In this document: positions 44,125 to 53,375 of the stretch, one piece after another
Layout of the letters: each line of letters opens with the position of its first letter
How positions within the stretch are numbered: position 1 is the stretch's first letter
The notes under the pieces: model-generated
What the model was told of the DNA's origin: nothing
What the model saw: the letters and a program-made list of their open reading frames with translations, nothing else
Databases searched by the model: none
DNA from: Archangium violaceum
GTDB taxonomy: Bacteria > Myxococcota > Myxococcia > Myxococcales > Myxococcaceae
Direction: 5' to 3'
DNA length: 64,000 nucleotides
NCBI RefSeq assembly: GCF_016859125.1
Contig: NZ_CP069338.1
Coordinates: 3,188,501-3,252,500 of the forward strand
Program-made: the position numbers and the translations under genes

Positions 44125-45249
44125 TCAGGTGGGCAGCGGGGCGGTGAGCGTCGCGAACATCAGCTTCAGCATCGCGTCCCGTGCCACCAGCAGCCGCGTC
44201 GAGCCCACCACCCACTTCACCGTCCGCCGCGACACCTTCACCGGTTGCCGCTCCAGCACCGCCTCGTTGCCGTGCAGCTTGCGCAGCGTCATCACCGCGA
44301 GGAACAGCGGCCAGAGGCAGAACAGCCGGATGCCTTCCTCTTCCCGGGGCAATGCCATCACATACTCGAAGGCCTTGCGCAGCTCCCGGTGCGCCACCGC
44401 CACCAGCTTGTTGTAGGCCTTCATCGCCTCGTGCCGGTTGCCGGGCTCCAGCAGCACCTCGGGTGTCAGCCCGTGCTCGGCCAGCAGGGTCCTCGGCAGC
44501 CAGCAGCTCCCGCGCTCCAGGTCCTCGCGCACGTCCTTGAGGATGTTCGTCAGCTGCAAGGCATTGCCAAACGCCACCGCCCGCGGCTCCAGCACCGCCG
44601 CCCGCTGCGCGATCGTCGGCGAGTACCACTGGAACAGCCGCGTCAGCATCTCCCCCACCGTCCCCGCCACGTAGTAGCAGTACTCGAGCGTCTCCTCGAG
44701 GCTCGCCAGCCCCAGGCCTCCTGCCGAGGCGCGGCCCTTGTCCCCCATCCTCCCCATCCCCTCCGCCATCACCGCCACGCACGCCGCCACGTGCTCGCGC
44801 ACCGGCGCCGCGTGCACCGCCAGCGCCTCCAGCACCCGCGGCGTCCCCTCCACCAACCGCACCTCCGCCTCCGGCGCCTGCGCGCGCAGCACCCGCGCCG
44901 CCTCCTCCGTGAAGCGCCGCGCGTCCGCCTCCCAGCCCTCGGGCAACGTGCTCAGCCGCGCCAGCTCCGCCAGCAGCGCCGCGCTCGTCGGGCCGTGCGC
45001 CTCGTCCTCCAGCGTGTCGGCGATCCGACACAGCAGGTAGGCCACCGTCACCGCCGTGTCCAACGGGCGCGGCAGCACCGGGATGTTCAACGCGAAGGTC
45101 CGCGAGACGGCGGGCAACACCTCGCGGCAGAAGACGATGGCGGTGGGCTCGCTCTCCAAGGGCGGCCCTTTCCGAGGTCCCTTGCTCCTCGTCTTCACGG
45201 CCCCGTGCTCCCAGGTGGAACGCAGTCCATCGCTCTCCGCGCGTGTCAT
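44125..45249 (-). CDS. phytoene/squalene synthase family protein
   Basis: 374 aa from ATG 45249; the frame is open to 45306. It carries both Asp-rich motifs of the trans-isoprenyl head-to-head synthases: CRIADTLEDE and LTNILKDVREDLERGSCWLP, with YCYYVAGTVGEMLTRLF between them. The enzyme should join two prenyl diphosphates (geranylgeranyl for phytoene or farnesyl for squalene). No crtI, crtE or hopanoid genes lie beside it, so the product cannot be settled; myxobacteria make both carotenoids and squalene-derived sterols. Confidence 0.85.
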   Translation of the reverse strand: MTRAESDGLRSTWEHGAVKTRSKGPRKGPPLESEPTAIVFCREVLPAVSRTFALNIPVLPRPLDTAVTVAYLLCRIADTLEDEAHGPTSAALLAELARLSTLPEGWEADARRFTEEAARVLRAQAPEAEVRLVEGTPRVLEALAVHAAPVREHVAACVAVMAEGMGRMGDKGRASAGGLGLASLEETLEYCYYVAGTVGEMLTRLFQWYSPTIAQRAAVLEPRAVAFGNALQLTNILKDVREDLERGSCWLPRTLLAEHGLTPEVLLEPGNRHEAMKAYNKLVAVAHRELRKAFEYVMALPREEEGIRLFCLWPLFLAVMTLRKLHGNEAVLERQPVKVSRRTVKWVVGSTRLLVARDAMLKLMFATLTAPLPT

Positions 45250-45306
45250 CACGAAGCGCGGGATTACCCCAGCCAGCCCCCAGGTGCACGGAATCCCTTC
45301 ATCCAC

Positions 45307-45783
45307 TCACCGCCCGGGTGTCGCTTTCTGCTCCGTCTCCCCCTCCGGAGCCGGCGAACGTTCCCTCGGGGACTGCTCCACGGGTTCGAGGGCGTTCACC
45401 ACATAACCGTCCCGCTCGAGGGTGAAGCTCGCCCGCACCTCCTGTCCCGGTCTCAGCGCCTGCTGGCGGTCCGGGGTGAAGCGCGTGTCCCGCGTCAGCT
45501 CGAGAGGGAAGACGGCCCCCGCATGCCGCAACCAGAGCTGGTCTCCCTCCACCCGCACCACCTCGCCGGAGAGCTCACCGCGCCGCGTCTCGTGGGTGCC
45601 CGCCTGGCCCGAGCCACCCGTGCCCGCCTCCTGCTCCGGGACGGGCGTATCGTCCGTGTGCGGCGTCTGGCGGAACTCCTCGATGTTGTCCGGGAGATCG
45701 TCCGGCCGCTGCCGCACCTCCTGCGCGCCCGCCGGAGCCACCAGCCCGAGCACGGCCAGCCACGCCAATGCCTTGCATGCCAT
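45307..45783 (-). CDS. secreted hypothetical protein
   Basis: 158 aa. Signal peptide ending in PAGAQE. An acidic Thr/Pro-rich middle leads into a small beta domain (GELSGEVVRVEGDQLWLRHA, DTRFTPDRQQALRPGQEVRA) like those of DUF5666-type proteins, then a charged tail. Periplasmic or secreted. Function unknown. Probably in one transcript with the gene at 45811 and perhaps with the synthase that follows. Confidence 0.6.
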   Translation of the reverse strand: MACKALAWLAVLGLVAPAGAQEVRQRPDDLPDNIEEFRQTPHTDDTPVPEQEAGTGGSGQAGTHETRRGELSGEVVRVEGDQLWLRHAGAVFPLELTRDTRFTPDRQQALRPGQEVRASFTLERDGYVVNALEPVEQSPRERSPAPEGETEQKATPGR

Positions 45784-45810
45784 GGGAGCCTCCTATCGCT
45801 GCGTTTCCCT

Positions 45811-46482
45811 CTATGGAGATGGGGTTCCCGCTCCACCCATGCCCGGCGTCTCCCCCGTGGGGGGGGCCGGAGAGAGGGCCTCGTCCGAAAGCAGGAGGGC
45901 CAGGAGGGCACCTTCCTCGGCGGCCCCGAGTTGCATGAGCTCCTCGGGAATGCGCAGCGTCACCGGCGTGGGCGGGCCCCGGGTGACGTCACACGTCCGC
46001 CAGCCCGAGTACCGGTTGCCCGCCATGGGCAGCCTGTAGCTGCAGCCTCCCACCGAGCCGAGAATTCCCGTGGGCGTGAGCGTCAGCTCGGCCGTGTCCC
46101 CGCCGAACCAGCCCAGCACCCTCAACCCGGGTCGAGGCGTGAGCGCCACCGCCGTGAGGTCCACGGACTCGCCCGCCGCCCGGCCGGTGATGTCGCCATC
46201 CTCGCTCCATTTCAATTCCACGGGCTGGCCCCTCAGCGTCCCGCTCAGGCCGTTCTCAACCCGGCGGAGCTGGAGCCCGGCGCCGGAGATGGACTCGGGC
46301 TCGACGCGGATTTCGAGACTGCGCTCGCCTACCTGGAGCAGGAGGGGCTCTCGCACGGAGACGGTGACCTCGGCCGCCGCGGGTACGCCGATGCCCAGCA
46401 CGAGCACCACCGCGAGCGGAGCGAGGACACCGCGCCTCGGAAACGCGGGCTGTGTCACGCAACACCTGCCTTTCGTCGTCAC
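45811..46482 (-). CDS. secreted hypothetical beta-rich protein
   Basis: 223 aa. Signal peptide (VLAPLAVVLVLGIGVPAAA). The mature part is beta-rich with turn motifs (LELRRVENGLSGTLRGQPVE-like pattern, GGDTAELTLTPTGILGSVGG) and ends in a Gly/Pro tail. Four or fewer Cys. No family recognised. First gene of a small minus-strand cluster; the MITE-like element lies just upstream of its start and could carry or alter its promoter. Confidence 0.55.
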   Translation of the reverse strand: MTTKGRCCVTQPAFPRRGVLAPLAVVLVLGIGVPAAAEVTVSVREPLLLQVGERSLEIRVEPESISGAGLQLRRVENGLSGTLRGQPVELKWSEDGDITGRAAGESVDLTAVALTPRPGLRVLGWFGGDTAELTLTPTGILGSVGGCSYRLPMAGNRYSGWRTCDVTRGPPTPVTLRIPEELMQLGAAEEGALLALLLSDEALSPAPPTGETPGMGGAGTPSP

Positions 46483-46490
46483 ACCTCAAA

Positions 46491-46601
46491 CTAGTACTAC
46501 AGCGGGACTTCGGTCCCGCTCTCCTGCATGTTGTGCTTCCTTGCTGGGTAGGTAACCACAACTTCCAGGGAGCAGAGGCCAAAGTCCGACTGTAGTACTA
46601 G
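46491..46601. mobile_element. MITE-like element with terminal inverted repeats
   Basis: 111 bp bounded by CTAGTACTACAG and its exact reverse complement CTGTAGTACTAG; the pairing extends to about 20 bp with two mismatches. No coding capacity. An inner hairpin at 46502-46519 (GCGGGAC-TTCG-GTCCCGC) has a perfect 7-bp stem and a TTCG tetraloop. TA at each end would fit IS630/Tc1-type insertion. No second copy was noticed in this window. Confidence 0.5.
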
Positions 46602-46674
46602 GTGCGCCGACGCGAGACAGGCACGAGTGCTCCCCCGAGTGCTCCACGGGCGGGCCCACGGCCCGCGGAGGCCC

Positions 46675-47009
46675 TCACGGCGCCGCGCGCATCGGATTCT
46701 CGTGGTGATTGCCCCGGCCCACCTCGTCCGTGCCCACCAGCGTGGCCGAGACGGCCCCGGGTCCACTGGGAGTGAACAGCACCCTCACCAGGGGCTCCTC
46801 CACCCCGAAGGGCCCCGCGGCACGTTCCACGTCATCCGGACCGGAGAACGGCCCGAGCTCACCACCCGGAGCTCGCCCTGGCGCGAAACACCCACGTACG
46901 TGGCCGGAAAGGCCACTGCCTCTTGCGAGAAGCGCACCTGGCTGGAGGAGCCCACCAGCGGCGGCCGCTCCTCACGGCAGGCCCCCAGCGGGCCCGTGAG
47001 CAGCAGCAC
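46675..47009 (-). pseudogene. small lipoprotein with ASH-like domain, frameshifted
   Basis: From GTG 47009 (upstream start possible) the frame reads LLLTGPLGAC, a lipobox, then VRFSQEAVAFPATYVGVSRQ and LRVVSSGRSPVRMTW, typical of ASH/choice-of-anchor beta-sandwich domains. The frame then breaks near 46825 in a G/C run. The next frame continues family-like (FGVEEPLVRVLFTPSGPG, SATLVGTDEVGRGNHH) to a TGA at 46675. One base gained or lost explains this; either decay or sequencing error. Confidence 0.5.
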
Positions 47010-47195
47010 CGTCAGCCGCCACCTCCCTCCCTTTATTCTGGTTTCGCGCGTCCTGCCTGTTCCCCTCGCCCTGGCCTATAGGCCTCGCCCCTCGAACCAC
47101 CCTGGCGTTTCTACGGTCTTGCAGGAGGGAAGGCCTTCCAAACCCTTGAAAGCACGGGGCTCTGTCCCGGTACGATTCTGGCAAAGCCCGGAATC

Positions 47196-47483
47196 ATGGC
47201 TTCCATCGAATCCGCTATTTCAGAGCAATTGGCGCAGGCCTTCACCGTCTACATCCCGCAGGCGCTCCAATCGCAGATGGACCGGCTGGCCGCGGACACC
47301 CGCCATACCCTGCTGGGCGAGCTCTTCCGCCTCGCCGTCCAGGCCTGGCACGAGCGCTGCCTCCTGCCCCGCCACGGCCCCGTCACCCTCGAGTTCCTGC
47401 TGGCCGGCTGCGACGTGGGCATCGAGCTGGATGCCCCGGCCGCCCGCCTCACGCTCGTCTCGCTGGTGCGTGCCCGGCACTGA
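47196..47483 (+). CDS. small conserved-looking protein
   Basis: 95 aa, no signal peptide. Helical first half (AISEQLAQAFTVYIPQALQS, LGELFRLAVQAWHE), then VTLEFLLAGCDVGIELDAPA. Starts at ATG 47196 after a GCCCGGAATC stretch with no strong Shine-Dalgarno. Family not recognised. Lies directly before the DnaA-box cluster. Confidence 0.55.
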   Translation: MASIESAISEQLAQAFTVYIPQALQSQMDRLAADTRHTLLGELFRLAVQAWHERCLLPRHGPVTLEFLLAGCDVGIELDAPAARLTLVSLVRARH

Positions 47484-47497
47484 GCCGCCCGGGGGCC

Positions 47498-47747
47498 TTA
47501 TCCACAGTTCCACCTTGTCCCCAGGCCCCGCTGTTTCTTCACTGGAGTAATAGAGTATTAGATCGATCAGTGATGACAGCAGGGGGTGTGGGCTTGTGGA
47601 AAAGTCCGCAACTGCTCGGAATCACTGGTGAATCCCAGGTATGCTACATGTGGGGAAGTTGGCGCTAATCCCCGGCCATCCACAGGGGTTGGATCATCCC
47701 CGGGGTTGTCCACAGAGGCACCCGGCTCCATCCACAGGCCGTCCACA
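47498..47747. promoter_or_regulatory. cluster of DnaA-box-like sites, possible origin
   Basis: Six DnaA-like 9-mers in 250 bp. Exact consensus forms are TTATCCACA at 47498-47506 and TTGTCCACA at 47706-47714; TTTTCCACA lies on the minus strand at 47595-47603. CCATCCACA occurs at 47676 and 47728, and CCGTCCACA at 47739. A less GC-rich stretch (about 47526-47575) lies between the first two sites. The set resembles an oriC or a DnaA-regulated promoter for the kinase gene that follows. No dnaA, dnaN or parAB gene is in the window, so origin status is unproved. Confidence 0.5.
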
Positions 47748-47773
47748 GGGGCTGTGGGCTATGGTCCCGGCCC

Positions 47774-49537
47774 ATGTCCGCGAATCCAACCGACCTCGAC
47801 CTGCACTGGGGCGAGCGCATCGGACGGTATCAGGTGCTCGCACAGCTGTCGGTGGGAGGCATGGCCGAGCTGTTCCTCGGCTTCACCTCGGGGCCGGGCG
47901 GCTTCCGTAAATATGTCGCCCTCAAACGGATTCTTCCGGACGCGCGCGGCGACGAGCAGTTCGAGCGGATGTTCCTGGATGAAGCCCGCATCACCGCGGC
48001 GCTCAACCACCCGAACATCGGGCAGGTGTTCGAGCTGGGCCGGGACGCCGAGGGCCTGTTCCTGGCGATGGAGTTCATCGCGGGGCAGAACCTCAACCAG
48101 ATCGCCAGCGTGTGCCGGCGCGGGGGCCTGGCGCAGCCGCCGGGCCTGAGCCTGTCGGTGGTGCGCGACGTGTGCCTGGCGCTGCACTACGCGCACACCT
48201 TCACCACGCCGGGCGGCAAGCCCTCCCCCGTCATCCACCGCGACGTGTCCCAGAAGAACGTGATGGTGACGTACGACGGGGAGGTGAAGCTGCTGGACTT
48301 CGGCATCGCCAAGGCACGCGATGGCATGGTGCGCACCCAGGTGGGCATGGTGAAGGGCACCACCGGGTACATGTCGCCGGAGCAGGTGCGGGGCGAGCCG
48401 CTGGATGGGCGAAGTGATCTGTTCGCCGCCGGGGTGATGCTCCACGAGATGCTCACCGGCGAGCGCCTCTTCTCCGCGGAGACCGAGCGCCAGGAGATGG
48501 AGATGATCCTGTCGGCGCCCATCCCGGCGCTGACGGCGAAGGCGCCGGGGCTGCCGCCGGAGGTGTCGGCGGTGGTGCTCAAGGCGCTGGCGCGCAATCG
48601 GGAGGAGCGCTACCCGAACGGCCGGGAGATGGCGCGGGCCATCGAAGCGGCGGCCGGGAAGCTGCTCTTCGACTCCGAGCGGCGCTCGGCCTTCATGCGC
48701 GAGCACTTCCAGGAGCGCATGGAGGTGACGCGCCGGCTGCTGGAGAGCGCGGACGCGGTGAAGGAGCCTGTGTCGTCGGGCATGGGGACGGAGTCGGTTC
48801 CGGCGGCGAAGCCAGCCGCGAGGCCGCGGGTCAGGGCGGAGGGGCTGCGGCCGGCGCAGGGAGCGCGGCGGGGGGCCGAGGCGGACACGGCGGAGACTCC
48901 AGCAGGGGCCGCGGTGGTCACCACGGGGCGGGTGGTGACGCGGGAGGAGCGGTTCGCGGCGGCTGCCCCGAAGGAGACCGCGTCCACGGCACCGCGGGCG
49001 AGCGGGAGCGGAGGGTCGGGGAAGTTCTGGGGAGTGATCGCCGTGCTGTTGGTGCTGGGGGGAGGCCTGGGCTTCGGCGCGGTGAAGCTGATCGCGGCGA
49101 TCAAGGAGCAGGAGGCCAATGGGACGCCCATTCCGGTGGGAGACATCTCTCCGATGACCCCCATCGAGCGTCCCGGGCAGAAGAAGAACCCGGAGCCGGA
49201 GGTGGGCACCACCGCGGAGGCGAAGACGCAGCCGCCGGCGCGGGGCGGCGAGGCGGCCCCCGTGAACAAGGAGGCCCCGGCGAACAAGGACGGCGAGCCC
49301 GCGCGTAATGTGAAGAGGGGCTCGCTGACGCTGGTCGTCCTGCCGGAGGCCGAGGTGTTCCTGAATGGGCGCTCGCTGGGCAAGACGCCGCTGATCAAGG
49401 TGCCGGTGCCGGTGGGCACGCATCGGCTGCTCATCAAGGGTGCGGATGGCAAGCGGCGCATGCTGTCGGTGCCCATCGAGACGGGTAGGACGGCGAAGTT
49501 CAAGCTCGCGCTGACGGACATCCCCGAGAAGAGCTGA
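47774..49537 (+). CDS. membrane Ser/Thr protein kinase with PEGA domain
   Basis: 587 aa. Complete Hanks-type kinase: Gly loop SVGGMAELFLG, Lys51 in VALKRIL, HRD near 155 with VSQKN, DFG in LLDFGIAK and SPE in GYMSPEQ. A linker follows from about 320, then one membrane helix at about 417-437 (VIAVLLVLGGGLGFGAVKL), a Lys/Pro/Glu-rich stretch and a C-terminal PEGA domain (GSLTLVVLPEAEVFLNGRSL). Very similar in its kinase part to the gene at 15541, so the two are probably paralogues. Substrates unknown. Confidence 0.92.
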   Translation: MSANPTDLDLHWGERIGRYQVLAQLSVGGMAELFLGFTSGPGGFRKYVALKRILPDARGDEQFERMFLDEARITAALNHPNIGQVFELGRDAEGLFLAMEFIAGQNLNQIASVCRRGGLAQPPGLSLSVVRDVCLALHYAHTFTTPGGKPSPVIHRDVSQKNVMVTYDGEVKLLDFGIAKARDGMVRTQVGMVKGTTGYMSPEQVRGEPLDGRSDLFAAGVMLHEMLTGERLFSAETERQEMEMILSAPIPALTAKAPGLPPEVSAVVLKALARNREERYPNGREMARAIEAAAGKLLFDSERRSAFMREHFQERMEVTRRLLESADAVKEPVSSGMGTESVPAAKPAARPRVRAEGLRPAQGARRGAEADTAETPAGAAVVTTGRVVTREERFAAAAPKETASTAPRASGSGGSGKFWGVIAVLLVLGGGLGFGAVKLIAAIKEQEANGTPIPVGDISPMTPIERPGQKKNPEPEVGTTAEAKTQPPARGGEAAPVNKEAPANKDGEPARNVKRGSLTLVVLPEAEVFLNGRSLGKTPLIKVPVPVGTHRLLIKGADGKRRMLSVPIETGRTAKFKLALTDIPEKS

Positions 49538-49672
49538 GAGGGGACGAAGGATCGGGGCGGCCTTCCCCGCTCCTTGCTTCACACCGGGCTGACTACTGCT
49601 CGAAGCCGGAGCCGGTGTTGGTGTCCGGCGTGGCAGAAGCCACGTGACTCATGCTCCGCCTCAGGAGCTGAC

Positions 49673-49721
49673 GGGACGGCGGCGCGGCGTGTTGCCTGTA
49701 CGGCAGACGCGGCCCCGTCCC
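49673..49721. terminator. long hairpin between convergent genes
   Basis: GGGACGG pairs with CCGTCCC as the base of a 49-nt imperfect hairpin whose inner part pairs GCGT-TGCC with GGCA-ACGC. It sits between the kinase stop at 49537 and the protease stop at 49763 and could end transcription from both sides. No U-run. Confidence 0.45.
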
Positions 49722-49762
49722 GCCTACCAGGGAACGGCTCCCGCGAGGAGCCACCTCCTCCT

Positions 49763-51412
49763 TCAGTTCAGCTTGAAGAGCTGGTTGGCGTCACCATTGC
49801 AGGGCCACTGGATGAGGCGGGCACCAGCGGCCGTGCTGCCATCATGGACATCCAGGCACATCCCACTGTGCCGGGCGATGAACCGGTAGAAGCCGTTACC
49901 CTGGGAGTCCAGGTAGAACTGCTGGTTGGTGTCACCATTGCAGGGCCACTGGATGATCGAGGCCCCCTCCACGGTGCTTCCGTCATGGACATCCAGGCAC
50001 ATCCCGCTGAGGTTCGAGACGACCTGGTAGTAGCCATTGCCAGCGTAGGCGTAGCGGAAGCTCTGGTTGGTGTCGCCGTTGCAATGCCACTGGATGATCG
50101 AGGCTCCCTCCGCCGTGCTCGCGTCATGGACATCCATGCACCTGGCGCTGTGCGCCGCGATGAACGTGCTGGGGCGGAGCGAGTACGGCCCGGGATTCGA
50201 GTTGAGCAACCGGTTCGGCGAGCCAATGCCCGCCCCGACTACCTTGTTGGGTGTGGAGTAACCGATGAGCGCATTGGCGACGACGGCGGGGGTCGCGGAG
50301 GGATTGAACTGGAGGTAGATGGCGGCCGCTCCCGCCACGTGAGGCGTGGCCATCGACGTGCCGCTGAGCACCGTGGATGCGGTGTCACTGGCGTTCGACG
50401 CGGAGGTGATACTCGAGCCGGGCGCGAAGAGGTCGACACAGGTGCCGATGTTCGAGAAGGACGACCGGTTGTCATTGCTGTCCGTGGAGCCCACGGTCAG
50501 CGCCTCGCCCACTCGCGCCGGGCTCTTCGTGCAGGCATCCCTACCATAATCGTTGCCTGCGGCGACGGCGTAGGTGACACCCGCGGCGATGGATCGGCGC
50601 ACGGCATCGTCCAGGGCCTGGTTGGCAGCCCCGCCAAGGCTCATGGTCGCCACGGCCGGCTTCACATGGTTCGCCGTGACCCAGTCGATGCCGGCGATGA
50701 CGGTGGACGAGAAGCCGGAGCCCGCGCAGTTGAGCACGCGCACGGCGTGCAGGCTCACCCCCTTGGCGACGCCCCAGGTCGCGCCGCCGACCGTTCCGGC
50801 CACGTGCGTGCCATGCCCGCTGCAGTCGTTGTGGTCGTTGATGCCGTCACCGTTGTCATCGACACCGGTGTAGTTGGCCGTTGCCCGGCCGCCGAAGTCG
50901 GAGTGGGTCGTCCGGATGCCGGTGTCGATGATGTAGGCATGCACCCCGGACCCGTTCAGATGGTAGGTGTAGTTGCCGTCCAGGGGCTGATCCGGCTGAT
51001 CGATGCGATCCAGGCCCCAGGTGGACCCCGTCTGCGTGGCGCCCACGTGCACCACCCCATCCTCCTCCACGTAACGCACCGCCGGGTTCGCGGCGAGCGC
51101 CTGGGCCTCGGCCTCGGTCATCCGCACCGCGAAGCCACGAAGCGCATGCTCGTACGTGTGAAGGATTCGCCCACCGTGGCGGCCAACGAGCTCGCGCGCC
51201 ACCTCCGGAACGCGCCTTCTGACGGCGCTCGGCGTGGAATCCTCGAGGACGACGATGTATTGGTTCGCCACCGGCTCCTTGGATCGGAGCAGCTTCGAGG
51301 AGACGGCGAGCGAACTGCTGTCCCCGGCCGGTTCGGCCTGAAGCGGATCCGCCACGCCACAGGATGCGAGGACACAGAAAGTCAGCGGCAATGCTGCCTG
51401 GGTGATGCGCAT
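49763..51412 (-). CDS. secreted subtilisin-like protease with ricin-type lectin domain
   Basis: 549 aa. Signal peptide with a possible lipobox (LASC). An inhibitor I9 propeptide follows ([20 protein letters not shown]), then an S8 domain with complete triad: Asp in [13 protein letters not shown], His in GHGTHVAGT and Ser in [12 protein letters not shown]; it is proteinase K-like. The C-terminal 140 residues are a ricin B-type lectin of three repeats ([38 protein letters not shown]) that bind sugars. The repeats are also visible as near-identical DNA. A secreted protease suited to degrading prey or protein in carbohydrate matrices. Confidence 0.93.
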   Translation of the reverse strand: MRITQAALPLTFCVLASCGVADPLQAEPAGDSSSLAVSSKLLRSKEPVANQYIVVLEDSTPSAVRRRVPEVARELVGRHGGRILHTYEHALRGFAVRMTEAEAQALAANPAVRYVEEDGVVHVGATQTGSTWGLDRIDQPDQPLDGNYTYHLNGSGVHAYIIDTGIRTTHSDFGGRATANYTGVDDNGDGINDHNDCSGHGTHVAGTVGGATWGVAKGVSLHAVRVLNCAGSGFSSTVIAGIDWVTANHVKPAVATMSLGGAANQALDDAVRRSIAAGVTYAVAAGNDYGRDACTKSPARVGEALTVGSTDSNDNRSSFSNIGTCVDLFAPGSSITSASNASDTASTVLSGTSMATPHVAGAAAIYLQFNPSATPAVVANALIGYSTPNKVVGAGIGSPNRLLNSNPGPYSLRPSTFIAAHSARCMDVHDASTAEGASIIQWHCNGDTNQSFRYAYAGNGYYQVVSNLSGMCLDVHDGSTVEGASIIQWPCNGDTNQQFYLDSQGNGFYRFIARHSGMCLDVHDGSTAAGARLIQWPCNGDANQLFKLN

Positions 51413-51623
51413 GATGGAATTGCCTCGTATTTGATAGCTGACTGAGCAGGACGCCCAGCCCCCCCGACTGCTTCATGCAGAAGGCGCGCGCACACTACCC
51501 ATCCACGAAGGAGACGCTTCCAATCAGGCGCCAATCATTTACACACCAGCGTCAATCCAATCATATGCTGAAATTTTCAATCTTCAGCGAACCGGGGAGC
51601 ACGGATGCGTTGGAGGAAATCCC

Positions 51624-52823
51624 TTACAAAGTACGCATCGCCCGTGCGAGGAGGGGCAGGAGTACCAGGGCGAGCACGTTGAGCCCGACCGCCCAGACGA
51701 CCAGCGCCTTCCACAGGCGTGGCTCCACGCGCAGGGTGCCGAGCGCCACCACCATCCACAGCACTGGCAGGAAATCCAGGCTGAAGCGCTGCGCATTCAC
51801 TTGCACCCAACCATTGTTGTAGTAGTGCAGCATGTGGAGGAGCGCGAGCAGCACGGTGCACCAGGCGCCTACCCGCAGCGGGTGCTGTCCTCGCGCCGCC
51901 AACGCCACGAAGATGAAGGGACTGGCGAAGGTGAGCGACGTCCCCATGCCATCCATTCCAATCGGTGCCAACTGGCGCGGGCCGCCGAAGAGGAAGTGCG
52001 GCCCCTCCAGGAACATGTGGAAGAAGTTGAAGGGGACGTACGCGGGGTGGAACAACCCGTAGCGCGCCACGCGCCTGGCCAGGAAGTCGCTCAGGGGCAT
52101 GCCCGCGTACCCCGTATCGAATGGACTGCCGAAGCGCGCCGCGTTGAGCGCCAGGTACACCAGGGCACATCCTCCCGCGACCACGAGCGCCCCCCCCGTC
52201 TGCAGCACCTGCCGCCGTCTGCCGGTCTCCGCATGACGCAGCCACACGACCAGGGCGACGAAGGGCACCAGATAGACACATAACTGGCGCGACAGGAAGG
52301 CCAGCCCCGCCCACAGCCCCGCCCACGCCCCGCGTCCCCGAAGCGCCTCCTCCAGGGCGAGCAAAGAGCAGGACACCGCCACCACGTGCGCCAGGAACCA
52401 CACGGCCTCGCTCTGGACCACGCAGGACCAGAAGGCCGTGCCTCCGAGCAGCGCGCCCACCAGCCATGGCCGAGACTCGGAGGGGATGTCCAGCCGCCGC
52501 AGCACCCGCCACGCCGTCCATGCCGCCAGGACCGCCAACCCCAGCGCCAGGAGACGGTAGGGCGCACGCTCTGGCCCCGTGAGCGCCACCAGTGGCAGCA
52601 CCACCACCGAGGGAAAAGGCGGGAAGGCCACATAGTAGCGGCCCCCGTACATACTCAGGTCCTCCGCGGGCCCCGGGACATCCAGCCGCCCCTCCAGCCA
52701 CGCCTGGGCCTGCAACCCATACAGGTTGGGCCCGTCATAGTGCGCGCGCCGGAAGCTCAGACCGATCGCGAGAAGGGCCATCAGGAGAAGAAGCGTCTTG
52801 CGGTGACCGGCGGCGAGGGGCAT
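51624..52823 (-). CDS. polytopic membrane protein, GT39/ArnT-like glycosyltransferase
   Basis: 399 aa from ATG 52823 (the frame opens at 52925). About ten hydrophobic helices. The first extracytoplasmic loop contains YDGPNLYGLQAQAWLEGRLD and YGGRYYVAFPPFPSVVVLPL, the pattern of polyprenyl-phosphate-sugar mannosyltransferase-like GT-C enzymes, with an Asp in the first loop. Likely transfers a sugar from a lipid carrier, substrate unknown. No cell-envelope sugar genes are adjacent. Confidence 0.65.
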   Translation of the reverse strand: MPLAAGHRKTLLLLMALLAIGLSFRRAHYDGPNLYGLQAQAWLEGRLDVPGPAEDLSMYGGRYYVAFPPFPSVVVLPLVALTGPERAPYRLLALGLAVLAAWTAWRVLRRLDIPSESRPWLVGALLGGTAFWSCVVQSEAVWFLAHVVAVSCSLLALEEALRGRGAWAGLWAGLAFLSRQLCVYLVPFVALVVWLRHAETGRRRQVLQTGGALVVAGGCALVYLALNAARFGSPFDTGYAGMPLSDFLARRVARYGLFHPAYVPFNFFHMFLEGPHFLFGGPRQLAPIGMDGMGTSLTFASPFIFVALAARGQHPLRVGAWCTVLLALLHMLHYYNNGWVQVNAQRFSLDFLPVLWMVVALGTLRVEPRLWKALVVWAVGLNVLALVLLPLLARAMRTL

Positions 52824-52989
52824 AGGCGGGCGGCGCAGGGACCTAACACACCCAGTCCGCCAATGATGCAACTCCGTAGGCCAGGGCGAATCGCTGCCGC
52901 GCGAACCGGGTCTGCCCCCGCGCATCGGTCAGGAGTTGATCCGTGCCGGTGCAATACTTGCATATGGGCGGGATGGGGATCCCATGAGG

Positions 52990-53375
52990 ACTGGAGCCGA
53001 GGGTGCCCCCCAGGCAGTGCGCCATGCCGGTGCAGAGGCTGTGCAGGTGCTCCAGAATGACGCGTACCTCACCGGTTGCCCACGAAGGCGCCGCGAGGGC
53101 CCTCTTCACCCTGCTGCTCACGGCGGTCTTCCGGGAGCTCCAGGAGTACGCTCCCCGGGTGCCCCCCTGCGTGGTGGGATCGCGCGTGATGCACTCACCT
53201 TCATCGAGGCGTACTGCTTGCGGCCCATCTCGCTCCAGGACGTCGCGGCCGCGGTGGGCCGGACTCCCTCCCACGTGGCCACCGCCGCCCGCAGGCGACG
53301 GGGCTCACCGTGGGAGATTGGCTCCGCGAGCACCGCATGACCGAGGCCCGGCGGCGCCTGAATCCAGGACAATTT
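52990..53375 (+). pseudogene. AraC-family regulator, multiply frameshifted
   Basis: Three frames in order give an AraC-type protein. RALFTLLLTAVFRELQEYAP comes from one. ALTFIEAYCLRPISLQDVAA and VGRTPSHVATAARR, the first helix-turn-helix, come from a second. GLTVGDWLREHRMTEARRRL, the linker and start of the second helix-turn-helix, comes from a third. The shifts fall near 53180 and 53305. The rest of the second helix-turn-helix is missing, so this is a truncated relic. Confidence 0.6.

Noticed and set aside
47071-47083. Palindrome GGCCTATAGGCC as an operator
   Set aside because: Too far from any gene start to assign a role, and a single short palindrome can occur by chance.
49763-50170. Short DNA repeats as a tandem repeat locus
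   Set aside because: The repeats are explained by the three sugar-binding repeats of the ricin-type lectin domain.
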